Shown here piece after piece: positions 33,801 through 45,800 of a stretch of DNA of 64,000 bases; within the stretch, counting starts at the first letter, position 1, and each line of letters starts with the position of its first letter. The notes beneath the pieces are model-generated. The model was not told where the DNA came from. It searched no databases and saw nothing but the letters and a program-made list of their open reading frames with translations. The translations under genes were made by a program, and so were the position numbers. Origin of the DNA: Streptomyces griseofuscus (lineage in GTDB: Bacteria; Actinomycetota; Actinomycetes; Streptomycetales; Streptomycetaceae); assembly GCF_014673495.1 (NCBI RefSeq), contig NZ_CP051006.1:7563001-7627000 (forward strand), given 5' to 3'.

Positions 33801-36800
33801 CGGGCCGGACACCGTGTAGCTCGTCAGGTCCGGGGGCACCGCCCGCGCCCCCGTCCAGTCCCGGCCGGTGACCTGTCCCGAGGCGTCGACCAGCGCGGTG
33901 TGGTGGTCGAGTGCGCCGTGCTCGGTGGCCAGGTAGTGCGCGCCGAGCGCGGCGGCGTCCCGCGTCGCCTCGGGTCCGGCGTGCGCGGTGAGGGCCAGCA
34001 GATACCGGTAGTCGCCCGCGCTCGGCGGCCCGTCCAGATGGAGGACCTGTTCGGTCAGCAGCTCCAGATGCGGCCGGTGCTCCGCGTCCGGCGCGGGGTG
34101 TGCCAGTTCCATCGACTGGAGGGTGAGCAGGGCGTCATGGGCGCGGTCGTACGACTCCTGGTCGAGCGTCTCGCCGTACAGCCCGTCCAGCCACTCGTAC
34201 TCGCGCCGGCGCTCCAGCGTGTACTCCTGGAGGATGTCCGACCAGTCGAGATCCTCCTCGTCGCGGTGCTCCCCGGAGTCCTCGGACCGCGGCATGCGCG
34301 GGTCCTGGGCGGTGTGCTCCTCCCCGGAGCCCCGGTCGGGGTCGGTCACCGGATCGACCCAGACATGCCGCCGGGTCACGGGCTCGGCGTCCGTACGGGC
34401 CTGCTGCCAGCGCGGGTCCCGCTCCGGCGCGGCGCTGTGCGGCTGTTCGCCGCCGGTGTGCACGACGGACTCGGGTACGTCGCCGACGAGCGCCCCGAGC
34501 AGCTGGAGGTGGCGGCCGCGCAGCCCGCCCTGAGCGAGGCCGTGCGGCGCGGGCTGGTGGAAGTCGCCGAGCAGACTGCCTGCCACCTGTGCCCGGCCCG
34601 GGCCCTCGCCGTCCTCGCGGTACTCGTCGCGCAGCCCGAGCTGGTGGCCCAGCTCATGGGCGTAGGCGACCGGTTCGGCGTCCGGCCACCAGGTGCGCTG
34701 GTCCATCGGACGGTCGTGGTCCGCGAGGTCGACCACCAGGTGGGGGTCGGAGTCCGCCGGCACCCGCTCCACCGTCACATGCAGCAGGCTTCCGTCGGGG
34801 AGGCGGTGGCCGGGGCGGTTGTAGAACTCCTCGGCGCCTTGCTGGAGCCGGTGCCAGGCGGTGTCCGGGTCATGGCCCGAGCCGTCCCGGAAGGCGACGC
34901 GCACGGTCAGATCGGTGACCAAGGTGTCGCCGACGCGGAACGCGCGGGCGTCGAAGGCGGAGCGGACCACGAAGCGGGGCGCCCGGTCGAGGGGGCGGCG
35001 CGGGGCGGTGGTCGTGGACGCGGTTGCCGTGGGCGCTTTCGGGGCCTTCGGCGCGGCCTCGTCGGTCAGCGGCGGCTTGGCCTTCGGCGGCACGGTCGTG
35101 GTGTTCCGGTCGGCGGTGCGCGTCGGGACGCGGCTGGCGTCGTAGTGGTTGTGGCCGTTGTAGTACACGTCGACCGTACGGCCGCCGCCCTGCGGCCCGA
35201 CCGCGCTCAGCTGGGCCGTGCCGCCGCCCTCGGTCGGCTGGAAGGTGCGCAGCCGGATGCCGAGGGTGTGGGCGACGAGTCCGGGGAACATCTCGCCCGC
35301 GTCGGTGTTCCACGCGTCGTTGCCCGGCACCCAGTTCTGCACGGCCCGGATGAGCACCTGGTGTTCGGCCGAGGTGAGCGGCTGGCGCAGCGCGGTGTCC
35401 ACGACGGCGCCGACCAGGCGGTCATGGCTGTCGAGGTAGTCCAGGCTCAACGGGCCGGAACGGGCGGTGATGTACGCGAACTGGGCATGCGGGGCGAGGG
35501 CGGTGTCACCCAGCTCCCAGCGGCCCTGCTCGCCCGTCGTCTCGGGCACCTCGGCGGCGGCGCGGTCGGCGGCGTCCTGCGGGGAGAGTTGATGGGGTGG
35601 AACCGTCAACTCCTGGGCGCGCGCATCGACATAGAGGGTGCGCAGCGCCTGCGGGCTGAGCCAGTCGTGCGAGACGACGTGGTGCACGCCGGCGTCGTGC
35701 AGCCGCTGCTGCAACTGCTCGAAGGACTCGCCCTGGAGCGTCTGCCGCAGTTGGCTCTCCTGGCTGCGGCGGTACAACTGCGTGACGTCGAACGGCAGAT
35801 CCTGTGGACGGGAGGACCGCACCCGGTCCAGCACCATCTGGTGCAGATTGCGGGCGGCCCGGCCCAGCGGGCTGTCGGCGCCGACGCGGCCACGCTGGGT
35901 GCGGATCTGGTGGACGAGGGCCTCGTGCTGGGTGCGCGCGTGATCGGTCGTACCGCCGTGCAAAGCGCTCGGCCAGTGCTCGGGCGGGGTGCTCGAGAGG
36001 ACGGAGTACAGCAGGCAGCGACCGTCACCGGGGACGGGGACACGGGGCTGGGGCGGCGCTTCGGAGGTGTGGTCCTCGGCGGTGTGGTCCAGCTGGGTGT
36101 GCTCCTGCCGGCTGTGTTCCTGCTCGGTGTGGTCCTTCGGCGTGGGGGGCTTGAGGGGCTGGGCCGTCTCGTCGGTGGACTTGGGGCCCTCGGACTTCTC
36201 CGTGGCGAGCGTGGCGGACTCGTGCGTATCGGCCGGCTTGTGCGTCGTGTCCTGCTGCCCGGTCGCCTCGGGCGCCTTCACCGGCTCGGTCTTGGTGGTC
36301 GTGGTCGCGTCGGTGGCCTTCGTGTCGTCCTTGGACGTGGCGGTGTCCTTCGACGCGTTGGCGTCCGTGGACGTCGTGGTGTCCGTGGACGTGTCCGTGG
36401 CCGTCGTCGTGGTCGCGTCCTCGGTCTTCTTCGCCGTCCAGTAGTAGACGTGTCCGTCCGTGTGCGCCGTGTTCCCGTACGTGCCGCTCTCGTCGTACTT
36501 CTGTGTGCTCAGCCGGACCGGCTGGCGCATCAGCACCTGGGCACCCTTGACCGTGGCCTTGCCCGGTTCGGTGGCGGTCTTGCCGTGCGGCAGGACCGGG
36601 GGCGCGAGGGTGCGGTTCGGGACGCCCGGGGCGCGGGTCACCGGGGAAGCGCTCTCGAAGGTCTGGTCGCGGTCCAGCTTCAGGGCGTTGGTGGGGATCG
36701 GGACGATCACGCTCGGGTTCTTGGTGGTCACGGGCACGGCCAGCGGCGTCAGGCTCGCGTTGAGGCCGTTGCTCGCGGTCGCGGCCGACTCGTGCTCGGT

Positions 36801-39800
36801 GGACACGGTGATCTCGTCGCTGCCGTCGTCCCGGGTGGAGATCTCCACCGCGTCCCCGGTCGGCTCGAGCCGCACTTCGACACCGGTCCTGCCGTCGCTG
36901 CCGAGCGGCACCGTGCGATAGCCGCTCCCGGGGTCCTTCAGCTGGTGGAAGACCGTGGGCAGGGTGCCCGAGCCCAGGGCCCGGCGCAGTGAGAACTGCT
37001 GCTCCAGCGGCAGGCGTTGCTCGCTGACCAGAGGGTGGGAGGCGTCGAGACGGGGATCGGACACGAAGGAGCCGAGCAGCTTGGTCGCCGCCTCGGGCGT
37101 CATCGCCCCGGCCCAGTGGCCGATCGTGGTCGCGGCGGAGCCCAGGCCCCAGGAGAGGGCCGCACCCGTCTTGCCCAGCACCCCGTCGCCCCACGGCCGG
37201 GGCGTGCTGAGCACCGTCTGCGCCTGGTCGTACAGCCCGCTGTGGTTGTCGAAGCCCACCAGGTCGTGGGCGGACTCCAGTGATGCCTGCCAGCGCTCCC
37301 GGTCCGCCTTGGGGACGACGGGCCGCAGCTCGACGGTGGCGCCGCCGTCGAGGACCTGCTGCTCCTTCGGCGGCTGCTGTTGCTGCTGTTCCTCCGGGTG
37401 GGCGGCCGCCTGTTCGGCGGTCTCCGTCAGGGACTTGGGTACATCGACGTGCACCCGCCAGGTCGGCTCCACGGGGCGCGGCTTGACGAGGTTCACGAAG
37501 CGCCCGTACTCGGTACGCCGGGTCACGGTGACCTCGAAGCGCATACGGTTGCCGAACCGCACCGTGTCGCCGAACTTCGACGTCTTGTGCTCGACCTTGG
37601 TGGTGACCCCGGTCTCGGCGCTCTTGCTCCGGCTGCCCTCTGCGCCCCCGGACGGCGCCCAAGCCGCGCTGCCCAGGCCGGACTTGTTCTCCTCGGCCTT
37701 GACGGCGGCGGCGTCCTCGCCGGGCTTGGGCTTGACCACCGGGGCGTAGGAGATACGGAAGTTGCCGTCGGCGCCCAGCGACCAGTTGTGGCCCGCGCTG
37801 CCCTTGACGGTCTCGGTGAGGCCGACCTTGCGGGTGGTGTCCCCGGTGGAGTGGTCGCCCTCGTCGGTCCACTCGTCCCGCGGGACGCCCCGCACCAGGA
37901 CCTCGGTGATCACCCGCTGGGTGCGGGACTCCTGTACGTGGTAGTCGAGGATGCCCCGGCCCACCAGGTCCTCGTAGTTGGCCGACAGGTTCTCCGGCGA
38001 GAAGGTGTCGGCGAACGGCAGCGCGCTCTCGGGCACGTCGGACACCTGGTCGAGGCCGCGGATCTGCCGGTCGATCTCGCCGAGGATCTCGTCGGAGCGG
38101 GGGATCTCGGCGGTGGCGCCGCCCAGCAACCCCTTGGTCAGCAGCGGGGCTTGGCGGGTCCCGGTGGTGTCCGGTGCCTTCGAGGCGTCCGCGCCGAGCC
38201 GCCGTACGTCGTCGTCGGAGAGCAGCACCAGCACCCGGTGCTTGCTCTGCTGCGGATCCCCGAGGGTGATCTTCCCCTTGGCGTCGGTGACCCGGCCCTG
38301 GACGGTGACGTCGGCGTCGGCCTCGTACAGGTGCCAGGTGCCCTTGTAGGCGGCCTTGCGCGAGGTCGTCATCTTCTGCTTGATGTTCTCGCCGCTGTTC
38401 TGCCCGGCGCCGCCCTTGCCCTTGAAGCCACCGCGCACCTGGAGGGAGGCGTCGGGGCTGTCCTTGAACGGGAAGCGGCCGGCGTCGAAGCCCAGGCCCG
38501 CCTTGAACGCCCGGGTGTTCTTGTCGGCGACCGCCGTGGACACGCTGGACTTGGTCTCGATCTCCAGCTTGCCCTCGCCGGGCAGCGTCTCGCGGAAGTG
38601 GAGATTGCTCAGCCTGGTGCGCGTCGACAGCCCGACGGTGTCGCGGTTGCGGCCCGAACCGACCTGCTCGTCACCGCTGTTGGCCCAGCCGCTGTGCGAG
38701 GCGGAGACCAGGGACCGCAGATGGTCCACGTCGGTGAGCCCGTCCAGAGCGTCCTTCAGCTCGGGCACCCGGGTGTGCTCCTGCGACGTCCCGGCCTTCT
38801 TCTGGAAGGCGCTGTTCAGGGACTGCTCGGCCGTGGTCCGGAAGCCGTCGGACGCGGTGACATGGCGGATCGCGTGCCGCTGAGGCAGCACCTCCACCTT
38901 GGGGATGGAGGCGGGGGGCGGGTTGTCGCTCGCCTTCGCCTCACGCGCGACCTCGACGGTGAGATGACCGCCGGGCCGTACCTGCTTGATGTGCTGCATG
39001 TGCGGGGACGGCGCGATCGTGGACAGATGCGTGGTCGGCCGCTTCGGGTCCTCCACACCGACCATGACGTGGTACGTCACCGAGTGGGCGTAGGTGTCGG
39101 TGTCCGCCTCCAGGGAGAACTGCCGTTTCACCTCCGTCTCGGCGCCCATGGTGAGCCCGTGCGAGGGGTTGTGGGCGGTGATGTCGAGGCTGCCGATGGT
39201 GAAGCCCCGGGTGACATCCGGGTGGTCGAGCGAACTGCGCACGTTTCCGGCGAGGTTGACGACGTGCTTGGTGCTGCGGGTGACGGACTTGTCGGCCCCG
39301 GTGGTCCGGGTGGTCACCGCCTTCGTGGTCGACTTCCCGGAGCCCAGATGGTCGCCCTTGCCGGGCTCGGCCTTGATGAGGATCTCATGCGTGGTGCCCG
39401 AACGCCCTGGCAGATGAGGGCTCTTGAGGGTGATCCGGTAGCTGCCGTCCAGCAGCTTGGAGCCGTCGCCGCGCAACCGGGAGGGCGCGAGCTGCTGCCG
39501 CAGCGCGCGCAGGTTCTCCCACGCCTCGGGGGTGACGCGGGGGTGGCCCGCGGCGTCGCTGGGGGGACGGATCGCCTCCGGGGGCGGCAGTACACCGGGA
39601 TGGTCCTGGTGCATCTCCCGCACGATGTGGTCCTCCAGCTCCGTGGAGCCGGGGACGTCGAGGATCGTGGTGCGCGGGGCGGCGACCGGGTCGGTGAGCC
39701 GGGCGGGCTCCAGCTGCGGATGGTCACCGGTGACCTTGGGCAGCTCGTGCGGGACGGCGCGCAGCACCTCGCCGTTCTGCGGATCGATGGTGAGGACGAC

Positions 39801-42800
39801 ATCGCCGGGCGCGGGCGTCGGCTGCTTCACGGACGGCGGCGGGCTGTGGTCGCCGATCTTCGTGGTGGTGGTTGAGCGCAGCCCGTCGGGCCCCGGCCCG
39901 AAGTGGTGCCGGATGAGCTGGACCCGCAGCCGCACCTTCGTGGCGACCAGGTCGGCCTTGCCGGTGTGTTCACGGCTGGCCTCGGTGCCGATGGTGTTCT
40001 TGCCCTTGACGCCGTGGGCGAGGTTGCCGGAGCCGGTGTAGCCGGCCGTGCCGGTCAGCCAGGTGGACTCCTTGCTGCCGTCCGTCGCCTTCCACACCTC
40101 CCCCGCGGCACCGCCGCTGAGCCCCAGTGACCAGGAGCTGTTCTCGGTACGGCTCTGACCGTGCTCGCCCGAGGACTTCGCACCCAGCGTCGCCTTGTCG
40201 TCCACGGTGTGCAGGGCCCGGGAGTCGTCCGGCTCGACCGTCAGCAGCAGATGGGCCTTGCCGCCGTCGCTCAGGGTCAGCGGCTTCGACAGCAGGCCGG
40301 CGCCCGAGGCGTGCTCGAACTCGTTGATGACATTGGACGGTTGGAAGAAGTCCTCGATGTCCTGGTGCGCGGTGCCGTCGGGGCGCGCCTCGCGCGGCAG
40401 TGCCTCGTAGACGGCGTCCCGGGCCGTGTCGAGGCCGGTGACGGACACCGGATGCCCGGAGGCGGGCCGGGCGGCGTGGTTCTTGGTCTGGTCGGACTCC
40501 CAGCCCTGCCAGGCTTGCGGCCGGTCCTTGTCCAGTTCCTGCGGCCGGGGCACATCGGCGCGGACCTGCCCCTTGATCTCGCCGTCGGCGCCGGGGGCGC
40601 CGAGCCGGGTGCCCTCGTGGTCCGTGACCTTCACCTGGTAGGTGAAGTCGGAGGTGTAGCTGTCGGTCTTGCCGGTGAAGGCGAACTGGTTCGCCGTCTG
40701 CGCGGAGGACTTGACCGTGGTCTCGCGCCCGTGCGTGGCGCCGCCCAGCTTGCCGGACGGCGTGACCAGGGCGGACAGCTGGGGGTTGACGGGCCGTACG
40801 ACGGTCGGCCCGAATTCGAGGCCGGCCTCGGAGGAGGTCATCTCCGTCTTGCGCGGGGCGGTCTCGTGCGTCGACTCCACGGGCACGTCGAAGCCGTCCC
40901 CGTCGTTGTCCTTCGCCGCGTCCTTCGTCGGGTCCAGCTGCCAGGCGGAGGCGGTCGCCTTCACCTCGACCTCGTACGGCTTCCCGTCCACCCGCACGGT
41001 GAAGCGCCAGCCGCCGTTGACCATCTGCCCGTGCTGCTTGCGGAAGTTGGCGGGATCCAGGGCCGCGTCCAGGCGCTGGGTGACCGAGGTGTCCTTGGAG
41101 TGGCCGCCGAGCAGGGTCTCTACCCGGGTGCGCACGGCGTTCGGACCCGGGTCCTCGGTGATCTTCTTCCCCGCGAGGCCCTGGATGTGCCGCCCGTCCA
41201 GGACGGCGTCCGGCTGCTTCTCCTCGGGTTTCGGCTCCTCGGTCTTGGGCTGCTCCTGCGCCTTCTCCGTCCAGGTGAGCTCGGCGTTCTCCTGACCGGG
41301 GCGGAAACGGAGCAACGGCTCGCCGTCCGGGCCGTGATGGGCGCCGACGATCTTGTCGAAGACGGTCTTGCTGAAGGGGGAGGGCGGGTCCCAGAACATA
41401 TGGGCGCCGTGCATCACGGCGATGTCCTTGGCCTGCATCTCCTTGATCAGCGCCTCATGCTCCTTGGGCGGGATGCGGGTGCCGCCCGGGGTGGAGATGT
41501 CGAACAGGTCGTGGTCCCCGGTGATGGGCCGCCGGGCACCGTCCTCGCCGACCCCGTGCACCACGCCGTCGACCACCACGAACTTGTTCTTCTTCGCCAA
41601 CAGCTCCATCTTGGCGTTGAGTTCGCGGTATTCGGTGGAGCGCTGGTTGTAGCGGGAGAGGACCTTGTCCCAGTCGCCGTCGGGCACGGTGGCCCGGTCC
41701 GGGGTCTTGGGCTTGAAGTAGCCGACGAGTCCGATGTTCTTGGGGTCGGCGCCGAGGTGGACGTCCGCCTCGCTGATCGTCTTCGCCTTGATGTCCTGCG
41801 GTTTGGCCATGGCTCCGGCGTCGAGCCACTTCGGCGCGGTGGAGTTGGTGGGGCGGACGTCGATGACGAGGTTCTTCTCGCGGGCGATCTGCCGGAAGCC
41901 CTTGAAGTTCTTCTCCGGGATGCCGTAAGTGTGCCGTGCCGTATAGGAGTTGACCTCGCCCTTCTTGAGCGGCTCGGTCCAGGTGAGTTCGGCGTGCTTG
42001 TTCTCGGGCCGGAAACGCAGCAGCGGTTCGCCGTCGGGACCCTGGTGCGAGCCCACGATCTTGTCGAAGACGGTCTTGCTGAAGGGGGAGGGCGGGTCCC
42101 AGAACATATGGGCGCCGTGCATCACGGCGATGTCCTTGGCCTGCATCTCCTTGATCAGTTCGTCGTGCTGGGGATGCGGGATGCGGGTGCCGCCCGGGGT
42201 GGAGATGTCGAACAGGTCGTGGTCGCCGGTGATGGGCCGCTGCCTGCCCTCGCCGTCGATGCCGTAGACCACGCCGTCCTTGACGGCGAACTTGTGCTCC
42301 GCCTCGTACACCGCCATCTTGGCGTTGAGTTCGCGGTATTCGGTGGAGCGCTGGTTGTAGCGGGAGAGGACCTTGTCCCAGTCGCCGTCGGGCACGGTGG
42401 CCCGGTCCGGGGTCTTGGGCTTGAAGTAGCCGACGAGTCCGATGTTCTTGGGATCGGCGCCGAGGTGGACGTCGGCCTCGTTGATGGTCTTCGCCTTGAT
42501 GGCCTGGGGCTTGGCCATGGCTCCGGCGTCGAGCCACTTCGGTGCGGTCGGGTTGGTGGGGCGGACGTCGATGACGAGGTTCTTCTCGCGGGCGATCTGC
42601 CGGAAGCCCTTGAAGTTCTTCTCCGGCATGCCGTACGTCTCCCGCGCGGTGTGCGCGTCGACCTCGCCCGGCTTGGGCTCGGGCTGCCGGGTCGGGTCAG
42701 ACACCGGGTCCACCCAGGCGTGCTGCCGGGGAACAGCCGGCGCCTCGGCCCGCGCCTGCTGCCAGGCCGTACCGTCCCCGGTGTCCTCGTGCCGGGGGTG

Positions 42801-45800
42801 CTGCCCCCCGCCCTGCTGGGCGAGCAGGTCGTCATGGCCCGTCGTCAGGGCCCCCAGGAGCTGGATATGGCGGTCGCGCAGCCCGCCGTGCGCAAGCCCG
42901 TCGTGCTCCGGGGCCCGGTGGACGTCGCCCGGCAGGCTGCCGAGGATGTGCGGGCGCTGCGGCGCGGTCTCGTCGGCGTACTCGTCGCGCAGCCCCAGCT
43001 GGTGGGAGATCTCGTGCGCGTACTCGACGGGCCGGGCGCCCGGCGCCCAGGAGCGCTGGTCCATGTCATGGCCCGCGCCCACCAGGTCGACGGTCAGATG
43101 AGGCTTGTCGTCGGGGCCGACGCGCTCCAGGGTGACATGCAGACGGTCGCCGTTGGGCAGCGTGTACCGCGGGTCGTTGAAGTAGCGCCGCACGCCCTCC
43201 TGCGCCCGGCTCCAGGTGTCGTCGGCGTCATGCGTGCCCGAACCGTCCTCCCGCAGCGCCACCCGCACGGTGAGATCGGTGTACGACGTCTCGCCCACGG
43301 TGAAGCGCCGCTGGTCGAAGCCGGAGCGCACCACATAGCGCGGGGTGCGGTCGAGCCGCATCCGGGGCGGCGGCCCCGAGGGACCGTTGACGGCGGCCTG
43401 CCGGCGCAGGTCGTCCAAGCCCTCGGCGCTGGGGGCGGGCTGCCGGGAGGGGTGGTTCAAGTCCTCCTGCGGCGGCTCCTTGTGCGCCTGGAGCCGCTGG
43501 TCCTCCTGCGACTGGTGGCGGTGCTGCTCGTGCGGCTGCTGATGGGGCTGATGTGCGGGCGACCGCTGCGGCTCGGGGGCGGGCATCGCCTGACGAGCCG
43601 TCCGGTGAACGGCGGAACTGGTGGTGTCGGTGGTGTCGGTGCTCGGGGTGTGATCCGTGGGGACCCTGAGGGCGTCGCCGTCGTCCGACGCGGGAGTGGT
43701 GTCCTCGGTGGTCCTCGTGTGCTCGTCGGTCCCGGTGGTGATCCGGTCGAGGTGGCCGGGGGACTCGGGGGTGACGGTCGGCCGGGTCAGCTCCTGCCGC
43801 AGCGCGCTCGTGCGTTCGTCGTACGTCAGATGGGTGGACAACTCCGTGCGGATGTCCTCGATCCGGCGTGACGTGTCCTCCGGGGCGCCCTCGCGGACAC
43901 CGAGCAGCTGCTCGGTGTGCTGCTCCCGCAACTGCTCCAGCCGGTCGCCGAGTTCGCGCACCTCGTCCTGGCGGTCCAGCTCGCGCTGACGCAGATGCTG
44001 GTCGAGCTTGTCGAGGGCCGCCCTGGCCTCGGCCTCGGTCGCCGCCTCCTGGGCGCGGTGGCGCAGCTCGGCGGCGCGGGGATCGTCCTCGCCGTTGTGC
44101 AGGGCTTCGAGGCGCTCGCGCAGCTCGCGCTCGGAGGGGCGGTGGGGGGTGTCCGACTTCAGCCGGTCCAGGCGCTGTTGGAGCCGCTGGTCCGCCCGGT
44201 ACTCGTGGAGGGCGCGCAGCGCCTGGTCGGCCTCCTGCGGGGTGGCCGCGCGGTCCACCTGCTCGCGCAGCTCGCGCTCGTGCTCGTCCGCGCCGTCGTT
44301 GAGGGCGTCCAGGCGCCGGCGGAGATCGGCGTCGCTGCCCGGCGTCGGGGGCCGGTCGGGCGTCGGCTCGTCCGACTTGAGGTGATCGAGGCGCTGTTGC
44401 AGCCGCTGGTCCTCGCGGTGCTGCTCCAGCTCGTGCAGGGCCTGGTTCGCCTCGTCCGGGGTGCGGGCGTTGTCGAGGCGTTCGTGGAGGGCGGTGGTCT
44501 CGGGGTCGGGGGTGGACCGCAACTGGACCAGCCGGTCGTGCAGTTCGGCGTCCCGACGCGTCGAGTCCAGCTGTTCGCGCAGCCGGTCGGCGGTGGGCCG
44601 GTCGGTGGTCAGGGCGAGCCGCTGCCGCAGGTCCTCGACGTCCCGGTGGAAGGGGCGCGGGGCGTCGTCGCCGGTCAGCGCCGCGGCGGGGACATGGCTC
44701 TCGACGTACGACGAGTACTCGTTGAGCCTGCTGTCCAGCAGCTCGGAGTCCCCGGAGCGATGGGCCTGTTCGACCGCGTCGACCTTGCTCTGCCATTCCT
44801 CCCTGGACCCGGTGAAGTCGGTCAGCCGGTCGAAGCCGCCCTGCGCGTGCGCGTGGAAGGCGTCGTAGCGCTGATGGGCGGCCCGCGTCTCGACATGGGC
44901 GCGGAAGTCCGACAGATGCTCCCCGGCGCGCTGCCAGTCGCCGGACGCGGCGGCCTTGTGCACGGCACCGGTGTACGCCGAGCGGTCGGCCTCGGACATC
45001 CCGGCGGCCCGCGCGGCACGGTCCAGGTCCGACACCCGCTGCCGGATGCCGGCGTCGGGCGCGACGGGCCGGGCCGTCGGGGGCGCCGGCGCCTGGTGGA
45101 GCGGGTTCGGGTCATGGGTGGGCACGACGACGGAGTCGAGCTGGTGCAGCTGCTCGGTGACATGCGCGTCGGGGGCCGTGGACTCGGTGTCCACGTGCGG
45201 GGTCGTACCGGGCTCGTGCCGGGGGACGTCAGGGAAGGAGGGCGTGTGCTCGGTCGTCGGGGACGGGTGCGGTCCGGTGGTCGTGGGGGACTGGTGCTGC
45301 TCGGTGGTGGTCGGCGAAGCGGTCGGGGAGTGGTTCTGCCCGCCGGTGGTCGGTGTCTGGTGCTCTCCGCCGGTCGTGGGAGACCCGTTCTGCCCGCCGG
45401 TCGTCGGGGCCTGGTTCTGGCCGGTGGGCGACTGGGCGCGGGGTGCCCGGGGGGCGACCTCGTCCTGGCCGAAGTCCGTCGTGGGGGAGCGGTGGGAGGT
45501 GGTGGAGCTGGTCGAGCGGGTGGGGCCGGTCGAGTTGGTGGAGCCGGTGGTCCGGGTGGCGCCGGTCGACGTGGTGGAGCCCGTTGAATGAGTGGATTCG
45601 GCGGACTCGGTGGACTCGGTGGATTCCGTGGAGACGTGCGGGGTCGTGGCCGTCTTCTGGGTGGCGCCGGTGCCCTGGCCCTCGGACTCGGTGACCGTGG
45701 CATGCGGGGAGGTGTGCGCCGTACTGTCGCCGCTCTCCTCTCCGCTACGACTGCCACCCGTGGCCGGCGACTTGACGGAACCGGTGCCGCCCCCCGTGCC

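Noticed and set aside
37368..37392. Polyglutamine stretch in the giant protein as a separate functional element
   Set aside because: Only five consecutive Gln in a Pro/Glu/Gln linker; no evidence for more than a flexible spacer.
30987..43871. Long plus-strand open frames opposite the giant gene (up to 2001 codons)
   Set aside because: They are antisense shadows of GC-rich codon usage. All recognisable motifs, coupling and ribosome binding sites are on the minus strand.
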